Shown piece by piece: positions 1 to 8,742 of a stretch of DNA of 64,000 nt. How positions within the stretch are numbered: position 1 is the stretch's first letter; each line of letters begins with the position of its first letter. The DNA is taken from NCBI GenBank assembly GCA_963169345.1, contig CAUJCT010000002.1, positions 54,539 through 118,538 on the forward strand, read 5' to 3'. The position numbers and the translations under genes are program-made. Under the pieces are notes generated by a model. That model did not search any database. It saw only the letters and a list, made by a program, of their open reading frames with translations, and was not told where the DNA came from. This DNA is from Bacteroidota bacterium (GTDB lineage: Bacteria; Bacteroidota; Bacteroidia; NS11-12g; UBA955).

Positions 1-23
1 GAATTGAAAATCAAATTGAAAAA

Positions 24-890
24 TTAAATACACTCAAATCCCCAATCTTTTAAATTTCCTCCTATTATCAGACGTCTGAGAAAAATAAGGCTATTGCTTA
101 TGTTTAGTTCTTTATATAGTTTGTTATTTACAATTACTTGAAAAGTATCTGAATTGATTTTCTCAATATTGAAGTTCAATTTTCTAATTTTGAGTACCTC
201 CTTTATCAAAATATAACACTCATCAATATCAGTATAATTAATTGAATCTGTTTCAAAAATTGCAGATATGATCGAATCTTTAAGTATTGGTCTGATATCC
301 TCAAAAAAATAGCATCCATTTAAAACAATATTCCCTTTAGTGTGACTTATGAAATACACTGTATCACCAGCATATTGTTCAAAATAATCGGAACCATGAA
401 CAATAGCTACTTCAAATTCGCAAGTATGAACGTCGAAATAAGCATTTTTTGAAACAACTCTTTTTTCGATCAAAATAGTATCTTTCATCAAGTAATTATA
501 ATGTGAAAGACTATTTTTTAAAACAAAAAATACAGGACTTTTTAAAAATGCATAAAGACCAGAATCCGTCCTCTCAATATCACTTATAGATGCTTGATTA
601 AATTTAACTGGTATTTCCAAAATTTTCGAGAAGCAAGAAACTACGTTATACGTAGCCAGATAATTGTATTTATATTTAATAGAAAACTGCTTTAATGAAT
701 CATTTTTCAATAATTCACAATCTGCATCAAAGGAGTCCCTAATTTTAACTACTTCTGTCTTCGAATCTTGAGCAAGTGTTGGTTCAAAAACAGACAGTAC
801 AAGCCCCAAAATCAGGTTTCTTAAACTTTTTACTGAAATGCACTTAAATAAAAGTTCTAATTTTAGAGCTTTTTTTTCATCGTTTTTCAT
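24..890 (-). CDS. Secreted protein of unknown function
   Basis: I do not recognise the family. The frame is open to 1043, but I start it at the ATG at 890: this gives a lysine-rich N-terminus and a hydrophobic stretch ending FEPTLAQ, which reads as a signal peptide of about 40 residues, and it avoids overlapping the upstream gene, leaving a 46-base gap. The mature part (about 250 residues) is rich in Ile, Asn, Tyr and Lys with no enzymatic motif. It probably shares a transcript with the secreted protein just upstream (937-1440), which has a promoter of its own. Periplasmic or surface location is inferred from the signal peptide only. Base composition is more A+T rich than most of the window. 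Confidence 0.6.
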   Translation of the reverse strand: MKNDEKKALKLELLFKCISVKSLRNLILGLVLSVFEPTLAQDSKTEVVKIRDSFDADCELLKNDSLKQFSIKYKYNYLATYNVVSCFSKILEIPVKFNQASISDIERTDSGLYAFLKSPVFFVLKNSLSHYNYLMKDTILIEKRVVSKNAYFDVHTCEFEVAIVHGSDYFEQYAGDTVYFISHTKGNIVLNGCYFFEDIRPILKDSIISAIFETDSINYTDIDECYILIKEVLKIRKLNFNIEKINSDTFQVIVNNKLYKELNISNSLIFLRRLIIGGNLKDWGFECI

Positions 891-936
891 GTCTTGGAAT
901 TTGTTAGCCTTTTTCGCCAGCTTGTATATATATAGT

Positions 937-1440
937 TCATAGTTTTGAATGAGAAGGTAGTATAGGAATTGGCAATGTTTTATACCAAAGTGATATAGGT
1001 TTTCGTTTGTATTGTTTTTTTCTTTTAATAATGTAAAAATCACTTATTGTCGTTAAATCTAACCAACTAAAACCATTAAAATAAAACTTCCTAATTTTGC
1101 CATATACAATAATATATTGTTTAAAAACAGAGTCTTTTAAAATTAATTCATTGTTGTAAATTATATTTCCGGTTTTATCCTTATTTATAGTGATTAAAAA
1201 TTTACGATTAATTGTGTCTCTACTGATTAACTTTGATTTAAATTTATATATTTGATTGTTCTTTTTAATAACCAATTCGGGGTATCCTTTTATATTCAAA
1301 TTTATTGGTATATAGAAATACATAGAATCAATAGATTGAGCTCTAATTCTTGAACCATAAACGAATATCAAAAACAAAAAACATAAGTAAATATGAGTTT
1401 GGGGGTTCGATTTCAGCAGGTTCAATAATTTTGTCTTCAT
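937..1440 (-). CDS. Small secreted protein of unknown function
   Basis: 167 residues. The N-terminus (MKTKLLNLLKSN, then CFLFLIFVYGSRIRAQS) reads as a signal peptide cleaved near residue 35. The rest is a small, strand-rich, Lys/Ile/Tyr-rich protein with no motif I can name; a segment near residues 115-130 (YFNGFSWLDLTTISDFY) is the most distinctive. It is the first gene of a probable two-gene unit with the secreted protein at 24-890, and a TAATTTTG-class box, here TAAATTTG at 1463-1470, lies 22 bases upstream of the ATG. Function unknown. Confidence 0.6.
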   Translation of the reverse strand: MKTKLLNLLKSNPQTHIYLCFLFLIFVYGSRIRAQSIDSMYFYIPINLNIKGYPELVIKKNNQIYKFKSKLISRDTINRKFLITINKDKTGNIIYNNELILKDSVFKQYIIVYGKIRKFYFNGFSWLDLTTISDFYIIKRKKQYKRKPISLWYKTLPIPILPSHSKL

Positions 1441-1462
1441 TTAAATTTTAATCTTTTACTTT

Positions 1463-1470
1463 CAAATTTA
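1463..1470 (-). promoter_or_regulatory. -7 box for the secreted protein pair
   Basis: Read on the minus strand this is TAAATTTG, an exact match to the Bacteroidota -7 consensus TAnnTTTG, 22 bases before the ATG at 1440. No clear TTG is found at the -33 spacing. Confidence 0.5.
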
Positions 1471-1542
1471 GCATTTCTTGAATGATTTCTTGCACCTGTT
1501 ATTTAATAGCTAATTTATTACCTTCTAAATTGCATCATTAAC

Positions 1543-1572
1543 TTGTAGAATTAATAGAAATTAATATATTTG
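1543..1572 (+). promoter_or_regulatory. Promoter of the DFDPG-repeat T9SS gene
   Basis: TTG at 1543-1545, a 19-base spacer and TATATTTG at 1565-1572 give a full Bacteroidota -33/-7 match, 21 bases before the ATG at 1594. It is divergent from the minus-strand box at 1463-1470. Confidence 0.7.
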
Positions 1573-1593
1573 AATAAATTTTAACTCTAAAAT

Positions 1594-4500
1594 ATGAAAC
1601 TTTATTTTTCTTCTCATTTCTTATTATTAACCACAGTTTTATTTCTTTCTAACACCAACATCAGTTCACAAACATTCAATTGGGCGAAGGCCTGGGGATC
1701 TACTGCCGGAGATGAAAACACGGCAACAGTGGTTAAGAACGGCTTTATTTACAATACAGGTCACTTTACAGGAACTTGTGATTTTGATCCGGGACCAGGA
1801 ACAAATAATAAGGTATTTGTTGGTGTTTGGGATATTTATATTAGCAAGTCGGATACTTCAGGCAACCTGATCTGGGTAGCTACATTTGGGTCTACTGACG
1901 AAGATAAGGGAATTGCATTAGCGGTTGATGATAGCGGCTTTGTCTATGGAACTGGATTCTTTAAAGGTACAGTTGACTTTGATCCGGGTTCAGGAACAGT
2001 CAACAAGACTTCAAAAGGAGCTGCTGATGTCTATGTCATCAGATTAGACCCAAATGGCAACTTAAGCTGGATTGCAACCAGTGGGTCTAACAGTGAAGAC
2101 AGAGCTAGTACTATTTGCCTTGATTCAAACAGGAATGTTTATGTATCAGGTTCATTTTATAATACAGTGGACTTCGATCCGGGGACATCTACTTTTAATT
2201 TGACCTCAAAGGGGAATCAGGAAATTTTTATACAAAAACTTAGTGCGAAAGGTAATTTTATAGATGCCATTAGATTTGGAGATTGGTCTAATGACTATGG
2301 AACTAGTATGTGGAGTGATAAAAACAATCTTTATATCACAGGTGGGTTTTCTGGTATGATCGATTTTAATCCAGGCCAGGATACCTTGGATATTATCAGC
2401 TCATCCTACGATCCATTCGTTGTAAAATTTGATTTTAATATTATTCCAAAGTGGGCTCGTAGATTTGGATCTAATACCGGCGATGAAGGTAAAGTTATCA
2501 CAGTAGATCTGGAAGGTAATGTCATAAGTGCAGGGTATTTTCAAATTACAGGTGACTTCGATCCGGGCATTGGGAAATACAATTTGAGCAGCAAAGGTGG
2601 AGGAGATATCTATATACACAAACTCGATTCTAATGGATATTTCCTTTGGGCAAGGTCTTTTGGGAACTCTGGAAATGAAACAGTCACACATATCAACACA
2701 GATGCTGCTGGAAATATTTATATAGTAGGGAATTTCAAAGGGAGCATCGACTTAGATCCGGGGCCAGGGGTGAGTATGTTTAATTCGGGCACTAAGTTTC
2801 ATTCTTTCATCCTGAAGTTGGATAGAGCAGGAAATTTCGTCTGGGCACAAAGTATAGGTTCAGCTTTTGGTGATGCATGCACCAATTCCATTTGTATAGA
2901 TGAGGATAAGTTCATTTATGCCAGCGGTTATTTTAGTCAAACTACAGATTTTGATCCGACTTCTTCTACAAAACTTGTATACAGTAATATGAATAGTGCC
3001 GATGCATTTATATTAAAGTGGGGGCAGGATAAGTGTTCGGATATGACAATTGTCTTTGATTCTGTTTTCAATTTTGATTGCGATACGGTAGGCAGGATTT
3101 TTGCAAAAGGATTACATGGCAAGAAACCTTATTCTTACCAATGGTCTACTTCTCCTGTTTCTTACGACTCAGTTCTGAAAGTAAGCTCAAGAGGTTTTTA
3201 CGAACTCAGTCTAAAGGATTCTAATCTCTGCACACGAACAACAAATATTTTGATAGGCGGCCCTGACACCATGCAGGGATTTGACCTAAACGCAACGTTG
3301 GTTCATTCACCATTCAGGACAGGATTTAATGCGTATATCTATCTGGATGTGTTTAACGACCTCTGTACTCCTGTAAGTGGTGAAGTTAAATTATTGCTTA
3401 ACAGTAATGTCAAATATGACAGTGCAAACGTTACACCCATTCGTGTGAATGGAGATACAATTGTATGGTCAATCTCAAACTTGAATTATGGCAATGAACA
3501 TTTCAATACTTTAGTGTATTTAACAACCAAGACAAGTGCCATACTCGGTGATAAGGTATGTTTTAAAGTATTTTTAGGACCTAAAACAGGAGACAGAGAC
3601 ACCCTTAACAACATTAAAGAATATTGTTCAAAAATTATCAATGCATATGACCCGAATGATAAAAACATATATCCTGAAGGAAAATGTTCAGAAGCATATA
3701 TTCTAAAAGATCAACCTATCGAATACAGAATCCGTTTTCAGAATACAGGCAATGCAGATGCTATAAATATTTTAATTACTGATACTTTGAGCAATTTGCT
3801 CGACGTGTCCACTTTAGAAATTAAAAGCCAAAGTCATCCGGGCTTGATTACAGAACTTGTTCAGGGGAATGTAATTCGTTTCAATTTCAAAGGAATTCAT
3901 TTGCCGGATAGTTTAACCAGCCCTGCCGGTAGCCAGGGTTATATCGTCTATGTCATTAAACCAAAATTAGGTATTGCTGAAGGAAGTAAACTCAAGAACA
4001 GGGCATCCATATATTTCGATTACAATCCTGCAGTAATAACAAATTCGACTTTAAACACAATGGTATCAAGTATCCCATTCGAATCAACTTCAATAAACAA
4101 AAGCGTTTGCAGAAGTTACGTTTTTGATAAAAAGGTGTTAACCAAGAGCGGGGTGTATAATGCCACTTATCAGTCAATATCCGGATGCGACAGTTTTGTC
4201 ACATTAACACTGGACGTCTCAAATATTGATACTACAATTACGCAAAATGGTTCAACTTTAAGAGTCGGTCAGCAAGGGGCTACATACAGGTGGCTCGATT
4301 GCAATGATGGTTTCAAATCGATTCCAGGAGCAATCACAAGGGAATTTACTTTTCAAAAAAGTGGTACATACGCAGCTGAAGTCACTGTGAACGGATGCAG
4401 CGATACCACAGAGTGCTATAATTTAAATACAACAAGTTTGAATTATAACACCATCAATAATCAGATAAAAATATGGCCAAATCCAAGTAATGGGATATTT

Positions 4501-4692
4501 AATATTAATCTTAATCTGATAGAAGGATCATGTGAGTTGAGGTTATACAATTCAACGGGACAATTGATTAAGAACTGCACCAGCAATTCAGACCAGACTC
4601 TAATGGAGCTTAAGGTTGAAGGTTCGGGTATATATTTACTGGAAATTGAATATGGTGGAAAAGTGTACAGATTTAAACTGATTAATGAATGA
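1594..4692 (+). CDS. T9SS cargo protein with DFDPG propeller-type repeats
   Basis: 1032 residues, predicted cell-surface or secreted. A signal peptide (to about ISSQ, residue 26) is followed by about seven repeats of roughly 50-65 residues, each carrying a DFDPG-like motif (CDFDPGPGT, VDFDPGSGT, VDFDPGTST, IDFNPGQDT, GDFDPGIGK, IDLDPGPGV, TDFDPTSST), the pattern of SBBP-type beta-propeller repeats. Then come a segment with paired cysteines, a DUF11-like domain starting DPNDKNIYPEGKC, a short CxSY...GCDSF module near residue 835, and a C-terminal domain with IKIWPNPSNGIFNINLN and a closing GIYLLEIEYGG, typical of type A T9SS sorting domains. The C-terminal 200 residues resemble those of the protein at 60437-63688. 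It has its own promoter; no clear terminator follows. The biological role (adhesin, enzyme carrier) is unknown. Confidence 0.85.
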   Translation: MKLYFSSHFLLLTTVLFLSNTNISSQTFNWAKAWGSTAGDENTATVVKNGFIYNTGHFTGTCDFDPGPGTNNKVFVGVWDIYISKSDTSGNLIWVATFGSTDEDKGIALAVDDSGFVYGTGFFKGTVDFDPGSGTVNKTSKGAADVYVIRLDPNGNLSWIATSGSNSEDRASTICLDSNRNVYVSGSFYNTVDFDPGTSTFNLTSKGNQEIFIQKLSAKGNFIDAIRFGDWSNDYGTSMWSDKNNLYITGGFSGMIDFNPGQDTLDIISSSYDPFVVKFDFNIIPKWARRFGSNTGDEGKVITVDLEGNVISAGYFQITGDFDPGIGKYNLSSKGGGDIYIHKLDSNGYFLWARSFGNSGNETVTHINTDAAGNIYIVGNFKGSIDLDPGPGVSMFNSGTKFHSFILKLDRAGNFVWAQSIGSAFGDACTNSICIDEDKFIYASGYFSQTTDFDPTSSTKLVYSNMNSADAFILKWGQDKCSDMTIVFDSVFNFDCDTVGRIFAKGLHGKKPYSYQWSTSPVSYDSVLKVSSRGFYELSLKDSNLCTRTTNILIGGPDTMQGFDLNATLVHSPFRTGFNAYIYLDVFNDLCTPVSGEVKLLLNSNVKYDSANVTPIRVNGDTIVWSISNLNYGNEHFNTLVYLTTKTSAILGDKVCFKVFLGPKTGDRDTLNNIKEYCSKIINAYDPNDKNIYPEGKCSEAYILKDQPIEYRIRFQNTGNADAINILITDTLSNLLDVSTLEIKSQSHPGLITELVQGNVIRFNFKGIHLPDSLTSPAGSQGYIVYVIKPKLGIAEGSKLKNRASIYFDYNPAVITNSTLNTMVSSIPFESTSINKSVCRSYVFDKKVLTKSGVYNATYQSISGCDSFVTLTLDVSNIDTTITQNGSTLRVGQQGATYRWLDCNDGFKSIPGAITREFTFQKSGTYAAEVTVNGCSDTTECYNLNTTSLNYNTINNQIKIWPNPSNGIFNINLNLIEGSCELRLYNSTGQLIKNCTSNSDQTLMELKVEGSGIYLLEIEYGGKVYRFKLINE

Positions 4693-4890
4693 TTCGTTTG
4701 ATTGCATTGATAATAAATTATTTAAGTACATATTCTAATTGATTCAATTTATTCATGAATTGATATGATATTTTTGATGAAAGCTAATTACGAAGTGTGT
4801 AAAAGAATGGTCTTATAAATTACCTCTTTACGTAATTGGATTGTTATTTTAATTAAATTGATGCGCATTGAGAATTAAAAAATCCAATTT

Positions 4891-5025
4891 ATGAAACCGC
4901 CGCCCCTCTGGGACTTTATCTTCGTTTTCATTCATGTTTCTATGATACCGCCGACCCTCTGGAACTTTGTTCGCGGATAATATTTTTGCTATGAAACCGC
5001 CGCCCCTTCGGGACTTTGATTGCGG
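4891..5025 (+). repeat. Three-copy CCGCCGCCCC direct repeat, about 50 bases apart
   Basis: Copies start at 4891, 4942 and 4991. Each runs ATGAAACCGCCGCCCC or a close variant, then C(T/TT)CNGGGACTTTG-like sequence; copies two and three end in a GCGG-type tail (TTCGCGG, TTGCGG). A small CCC/GGG hairpin sits in the middle of copies one and three. Each copy begins with ATG and reads M(K/I)PP(P/T)L(W/R)(D/N)F, but I take this to be a property of the DNA repeat, not proof of a peptide. Confidence 0.75.
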
Positions 5026-5064
5026 AAAGAATTAAGTTTATCGACATAATATAAGAATTAAGAA

Positions 5065-5284
5065 TTCTACCACGAAACAATTCAGATTTTCAGATTTTCC
5101 GTTCGGTGAGTTCTGCCTGTTTCTGCGTATATAGTTGCTTTAGCAACCGCCGCGACAAAGTAAAACACCCTTCTGCGTACTCTGCGTGTTCTTTCCTTGT
5201 TCTGTGATCTACCTCCTAATCTGCCTCAACTCAATTCAACAGCGAAGCTATTAGCATAGCCCCTTCTACCGCGAAACAATTCAG
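5065..5284 (+). repeat. 21-base direct repeat pair
   Basis: Bases 5065-5085 and 5264-5284 are the same except one position: TTCTACC(A/G)CGAAACAATTCAG. The second copy runs on into further CAGCTATTCAGC low-complexity sequence. Confidence 0.7.
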
Positions 5285-5567
5285 CTATTCAGCTTTTCAG
5301 CAGCGGAGCGTCAGCTATACAGCCTTTCATCCTTCCCCTCATCCGTGCGTTCCCGTTTGCGCCAGCAAACCAATGCCGTGTCAAAGAATTATGTTAAGTC
5401 GTTGAGTAGTTAAGTCGTTAAGTCGTAGAACTTGTCGACATCTTTAAGTTAATCCGTATTCCAGCATCCGCGTATTCCGTTTGCGTAAGCAAACCAATGC
5501 CGTGTCAAAAGCAAAATCCCTTCTGTGTACTCTGCGTGTTCTTTCCTTGTTCTGTGATCTACCTCCT
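5168..5567 (+). repeat. 50-base direct repeat pair, offset exactly 350 bases
   Basis: Bases 5168-5217 and 5518-5567 agree at 49 of 50 positions by eye; 5177-5217 equals 5527-5567 exactly. The core is ACTCTGCGTGTTCTTTCC followed by TTGTTCTGTGATCTACC. Only one substitution (5176/5526) separates them, so the copies are recent, under conversion, or constrained. Confidence 0.85.
5352..5509 (+). repeat. Hairpin-bearing direct repeat pair
   Basis: Bases 5352-5385 and 5477-5509 share a CCGTTTGCG...AGCAAACC core followed by AATGCCGTGTCAAA. Each contains a perfect 6-base stem GTTTGC/GCAAAC (5355-5370 with loop GCCA; 5479-5494 with loop GTAA). A third hairpin of similar design, GTTGC-TTTA-GCAAC, lies at 5134-5147. 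Confidence 0.75.
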
Positions 5568-5760
5568 TTGCCATAACCCTGCTATTCAGCCTTCCCTTCC
5601 CTCTTCCAAAAATAAATTTTTTAATTCAGTTTTATATAGTATCATTGCAGTGTTGAAGCAGGAATCTTCTTGTCTAAGTTATCAAAATTCAACACCCCCC
5701 AAAGTTTGTCAAATCATTTAACTGTTTTAAAAACAAAGATATTATTTATTCCACAACGTA

Positions 5761-7455
5761 ATGGATAACAAAGAGTTATTAGGAAAGCCGGTTGAAGAGC
5801 TCAGAATAATCGGAACGGCTGTAGGCATTGAAGGTGCTATGGAAATGAGCAAAGAAGAATTAGTGAATAAACTCTCCGCAATTGAATCCGGTGAATTGAA
5901 TAACAATAACAATTCAAATAATCCGGAATCTAAACAAGATAATTCCAAAAAGAAAAGAGGCCCAAAAGCTAAAAAATCTGAGGATAATCATAAATCTGAT
6001 AAACCTGCTAAGTCTGAACCTAAAAAGGAATCTATTCGCGAAGAAATTGAATTTTTAGAAACTAGTGAACCGGAGTTACCGCTTGTATTGTCTCAGGAAC
6101 TGGAAACTGAATCTGTTAACAATGAAAGTACTGAATTAAATGCTGTTCCTGAAACAGAAGTGCCTGTTATGGAAGCCCCTAATACCGATGCTCCTGTTAA
6201 CGATAAGCATAAACACAAATCGCATAACGAAGAACATCAAAAGCAACAGGAACAACAAAGACAGGAACGCGAACGCCAGGAAAGAGAAAGACAGGAAAGA
6301 GAAGCAGCGAAAAGAGACCGCGTTCAACAATTGTTAGAATTGGAAGGTGTTGTTACTACTCAGGGTGTACTGGAAGTTGTTCAGGATGGATTTGGTTTTT
6401 TGCGCTCTTCTGATTACAACTACATGGCATCTCCTGACGATGTTTATCTGGCGCCGCATCAGGTGCGTTCTTACGGACTAAAAACCGGTGATACTGTTCT
6501 ATGTACCATTCGTCCACCTAAAGAAGGCGAAAAGTACTTTGCAATGGTAAAAGTGGAACGTATCAATGGTAAAACTGTAGAAGAGATTCGCGACAGGGTG
6601 TCTTTCGAACACTTAACTCCGTTATTCCCTGAAGAAAAACTGAATCTTGTAGATAAAAACGATAACTATAGCAACCGTATCATCGACCTGGTCTCTCCTA
6701 TCGGTAAAGGTCAGCGTGGATTGATTGTTGCTCAGCCTAAAACAGGTAAAACCCAGTTGTTGAAAGGTCTTGCCAATGCTATTGCGGCCAATCACCCTGA
6801 AATCTATATGATTATTCTGTTGATTGACGAACGTCCTGAAGAGGTAACTGATATGGCCCGCAGTGTTAAAGCTGAAGTTGTTGCCAGTACCTTTGATGAA
6901 CCGGCAGATAAACACGTGAAACTTGCCAATATAGTTTTAGAAAAATCTAAACGCTTAACTGAAAGCGGTCACGATGTTGTGATATTACTCGACTCTATCA
7001 CCCGTTTAGCTCGTGCCTACAATACTGTTCAACCGGCTTCAGGTAAAATTCTCTCAGGTGGTGTGGATGCCAATGCACTTCAAAAACCAAAACGTTTCTT
7101 CGGTGCTGCACGTAACATTGAAAACGGAGGTTCACTTACAATCATTGCTACTGCATTGACCGATACAGGTAGTAAAATGGACGAGGTTATTTTCGAAGAA
7201 TTTAAAGGTACCGGTAATATGGAATTGCAATTAGACAGAAAACTGTCAAACAAACGTATTTACCCGGCTATAGATATTGTTAGCTCAAGTACGCGTCGTG
7301 ACGACATGTTACTCGATAAGGGTACTATGCAGAAGATGTGGGTATTGAGAAATCACCTCGCTGATATGAACAGTGAAGAAGCCATGAAAATGATGCTGAA
7401 ATACATGGAGGGCACCAAGAGCAATCAGGAGTTCCTGATTAGCATGAATGGTTAA
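5761..7455 (+). CDS. rho: Transcription termination factor Rho
   Basis: 564 residues; the ring-shaped RNA helicase that ends factor-dependent transcripts. In order: a Rho N-terminal (SAP-like) domain at about 1-44; a highly charged, low-complexity insertion at about 45-190 (Asn run, Lys/Glu blocks, QER/RQE repeats near 165-182); the RNA-binding cold-shock-like domain at about 195-270 (DGFGFLRS motif); then the ATPase core with Walker A AQPKTGKT (324-331), Walker B VVILLDS (406-412), and the conserved tail from SGGVDANAL to STRRDDML. E. coli Rho has 419 residues; the extra length is the insertion, which is usual in Bacteroidota, where a disordered Rho region has been tied to phase separation in Bacteroides. 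It stands alone after the repeat-rich gap. Confidence 0.97.
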   Translation: MDNKELLGKPVEELRIIGTAVGIEGAMEMSKEELVNKLSAIESGELNNNNNSNNPESKQDNSKKKRGPKAKKSEDNHKSDKPAKSEPKKESIREEIEFLETSEPELPLVLSQELETESVNNESTELNAVPETEVPVMEAPNTDAPVNDKHKHKSHNEEHQKQQEQQRQERERQERERQEREAAKRDRVQQLLELEGVVTTQGVLEVVQDGFGFLRSSDYNYMASPDDVYLAPHQVRSYGLKTGDTVLCTIRPPKEGEKYFAMVKVERINGKTVEEIRDRVSFEHLTPLFPEEKLNLVDKNDNYSNRIIDLVSPIGKGQRGLIVAQPKTGKTQLLKGLANAIAANHPEIYMIILLIDERPEEVTDMARSVKAEVVASTFDEPADKHVKLANIVLEKSKRLTESGHDVVILLDSITRLARAYNTVQPASGKILSGGVDANALQKPKRFFGAARNIENGGSLTIIATALTDTGSKMDEVIFEEFKGTGNMELQLDRKLSNKRIYPAIDIVSSSTRRDDMLLDKGTMQKMWVLRNHLADMNSEEAMKMMLKYMEGTKSNQEFLISMNG

Positions 7456-7532
7456 TCCAGTATAGCTTTTCATAAATTACAAACTCTATTATTACATAAA
7501 TTGAACATCTTTGTAAGAAAATAATCATTCTT

Positions 7533-7889
7533 ATGAAATCGTTTGTTCTAATTTTATTGCTGAGCGCCGGTATTTCCGGACTAAAGGCCAAATCTTTGGA
7601 TTCAGCTACTGTTGTTATCTTCGGAAAGTCCTATACCATACATGTTGGAGATACATTAAAGTTAGGCTACGGTTCTAATCCTGATGGGTCTTTCATGTAC
7701 ATCACAGGAATGGATAAAAGCGGTGCCAGCAAAACAGTTGTCATTAAAAGCATCCGCTACTTCCGAAGTTTGGATTTAACTGAAATAAGAATCAAAGGAA
7801 AAGGCATTAATCATATGGCTCAGATACCCCAGGCCTTCGAAAAAATGGAAATTGTAAGCATCAATGGTGTAACAATCAAATCGAGCTAG
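7533..7889 (+). CDS. Small exported protein of unknown function
   Basis: 118 residues. MKSFVLILLLSAGISGLKAKS is a clear signal peptide. The mature 97 residues begin with a YTIHVGDTLKLGYGSNPDGSF stretch that resembles an SH3-like or small beta-fold; no catalytic residues stand out. It follows rho by 77 bases on the same strand and could be read through from it. The name of the family is not known to me; related short proteins with a KxxxVGDTLxLGxGS motif occur in Bacteroidota. Periplasmic or lipid-free secreted location is inferred. Confidence 0.65.
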   Translation: MKSFVLILLLSAGISGLKAKSLDSATVVIFGKSYTIHVGDTLKLGYGSNPDGSFMYITGMDKSGASKTVVIKSIRYFRSLDLTEIRIKGKGINHMAQIPQAFEKMEIVSINGVTIKSS

Positions 7890-7900
7890 ACAAAACAAAA

Positions 7901-7924
7901 AGGGGCATCTAAAAAGATACCCCT
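7901..7924 (-). terminator. Intrinsic terminator after the cysteine-rich peptide gene
   Basis: The stem AGGGG-x-ATCT / AGAT-x-CCCCT has one C/A mismatch and a four-base loop. On the minus strand it is followed by TTTTTGTTTTG, so it ends transcripts of the gene at 7955-8170. The plus side lacks a T run. Confidence 0.65.
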
Positions 7925-7954
7925 CTCTGACATTTGAAGGTTACATACTAAACA

Positions 7955-8170
7955 TTATTCGCAGCAAGTGCAACCGCATTCGCAATTTTCACCGCTGCAT
8001 TCTGAACCACAAGTGCAATCTGTGCAAGCACCTTCTGTGCAGCACTCTGACTTAGTGCAGCAAGAGCCTGAGCAAGATGCTTCGTTACTTGAATTGTTAT
8101 TAAGAGCGAATAAAACGCCGGAACCGGCTATAGCGACAAATGCAGTTAGCATTAAAACTTTCTTTTTCAT
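7955..8170 (-). CDS. Exported cysteine-rich metallothionein-like peptide
   Basis: 71 residues. Residues 1-25 (MKKKVLMLTAFVAIAGSGVL...) form a signal peptide or membrane anchor. After a short Asn/Ser linker, residues 33-70 hold 14 cysteines in 38 positions, arranged as CxxxCC, CC, CxxCxC and CxCxCC clusters with Asp/Glu between them. That density is metallothionein-like and implies binding of soft metals or zinc/copper clusters, but in the cell envelope rather than the cytoplasm. No aromatic or histidine residues occur in the Cys region. It lies downstream of the cysteine-containing protein at 8328-8735 on the same strand (157-base gap), suggesting a shared metal-related job. The gene has its own terminator at 7901-7924. 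It could instead be a disulfide-bonded structural peptide. Confidence 0.8.
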   Translation of the reverse strand: MKKKVLMLTAFVAIAGSGVLFALNNNSSNEASCSGSCCTKSECCTEGACTDCTCGSECSGENCECGCTCCE

Positions 8171-8327
8171 GATTGTATTATTTAAAATTTAATTTATCCA
8201 TTTTAAACGCAATGGAAATAGGCGTTGATGACCCAAAAATTGCGACGTAGCTGGAATCATGCGCAGTTATGCGGCATACTACGTAACACTTTCATGATAC
8301 CTCATAAAAGGTTATGGCCAGTAAATC

Positions 8328-8735
8328 TCAAATTGTAAGGACGCGCTTCTTCAGCAGAATTGGAATAGGATAATTCGCGTCGTCATTTGTATCATCGATG
8401 TAATTATCGATTTTGCCCTCATTTAATACAATTGATGAGGCAATTACTTTCACTGGATTTAAGACTACCAGTGGTTTCTTTAATGACTTATAAGTTTTTG
8501 ATAATCCCGGAACGTGATTGATTACGGTGCTGATGACCATATTCTCACAACACATTTTGCCAGGTTTAATAGTTTTAAATACCGGGCAGCAAGATTCATC
8601 CGCTTTATGGGCTTCTGATTTTGCAAATCCAAGAGAGATACCAGCCAGATTATCGCAACATTTTGCAATATCTACGCTCAGACCATTTCCTCCTAAGAGA
8701 AATATAAAAATCAATATGATGGCCTTAACTCTCAA
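8328..8735 (-). CDS. HYC_CC_PP-like small exported cysteine protein
   Basis: 135 residues from the TTG at 8735. The frame is open to 8813, but a complete promoter (8743-8773) lies inside that extension, so I start at TTG, which gives a signal peptide (RVKAIILIFIFLLGGNGLS). The mature part has paired cysteines: AKCCDN, ESCCPVF, KMCCENM, then a long tail. The pattern recalls the Bacteroidota HYC_CC_PP family, small exported proteins often next to metal-efflux genes, though the HYC motif itself is not intact here. Combined with the 14-cysteine peptide downstream, a metal-binding envelope role is likely but unproven. Confidence 0.6.
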   Translation of the reverse strand: MRVKAIILIFIFLLGGNGLSVDIAKCCDNLAGISLGFAKSEAHKADESCCPVFKTIKPGKMCCENMVISTVINHVPGLSKTYKSLKKPLVVLNPVKVIASSIVLNEGKIDNYIDDTNDDANYPIPILLKKRVLTI

Positions 8736-8742
8736 CGTAATA

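Larger units (their letters stand above)
4693..5760. other. Gene-free repeat-rich interval before rho
   Basis: About 1.07 kb with no convincing gene. The first 200 bases are plain A+T-rich sequence. From 4891 to 5570 the interval is a patchwork: three roughly 50-base-spaced copies of a CCGCCGCCCC motif, three distinct pairs of direct repeats, three small perfect hairpins (5134-5147, 5355-5370, 5479-5494) and low-complexity strings such as repeated TTCAGATTTTCAGA (5081) and GTTAAGTCGTT (5394-5430). The last 190 bases should carry the rho leader and promoter, but I find no clean TAnnTTTG box there. The short open frames inside are composed of repeat sequence and are not taken as genes. Confidence 0.7.

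Noticed and set aside
4891..5035. Mini-ORFs reading M(K/I)PP-type peptides
   Set aside because: Not annotated as CDS: the pattern follows from the DNA repeat and I have no evidence of translation. Kept as a finding.
5497..5721. 74-codon open frame in the repeat-rich gap before rho
   Set aside because: It is built from the direct-repeat text, begins inside a repeat copy, and has no promoter or start context.
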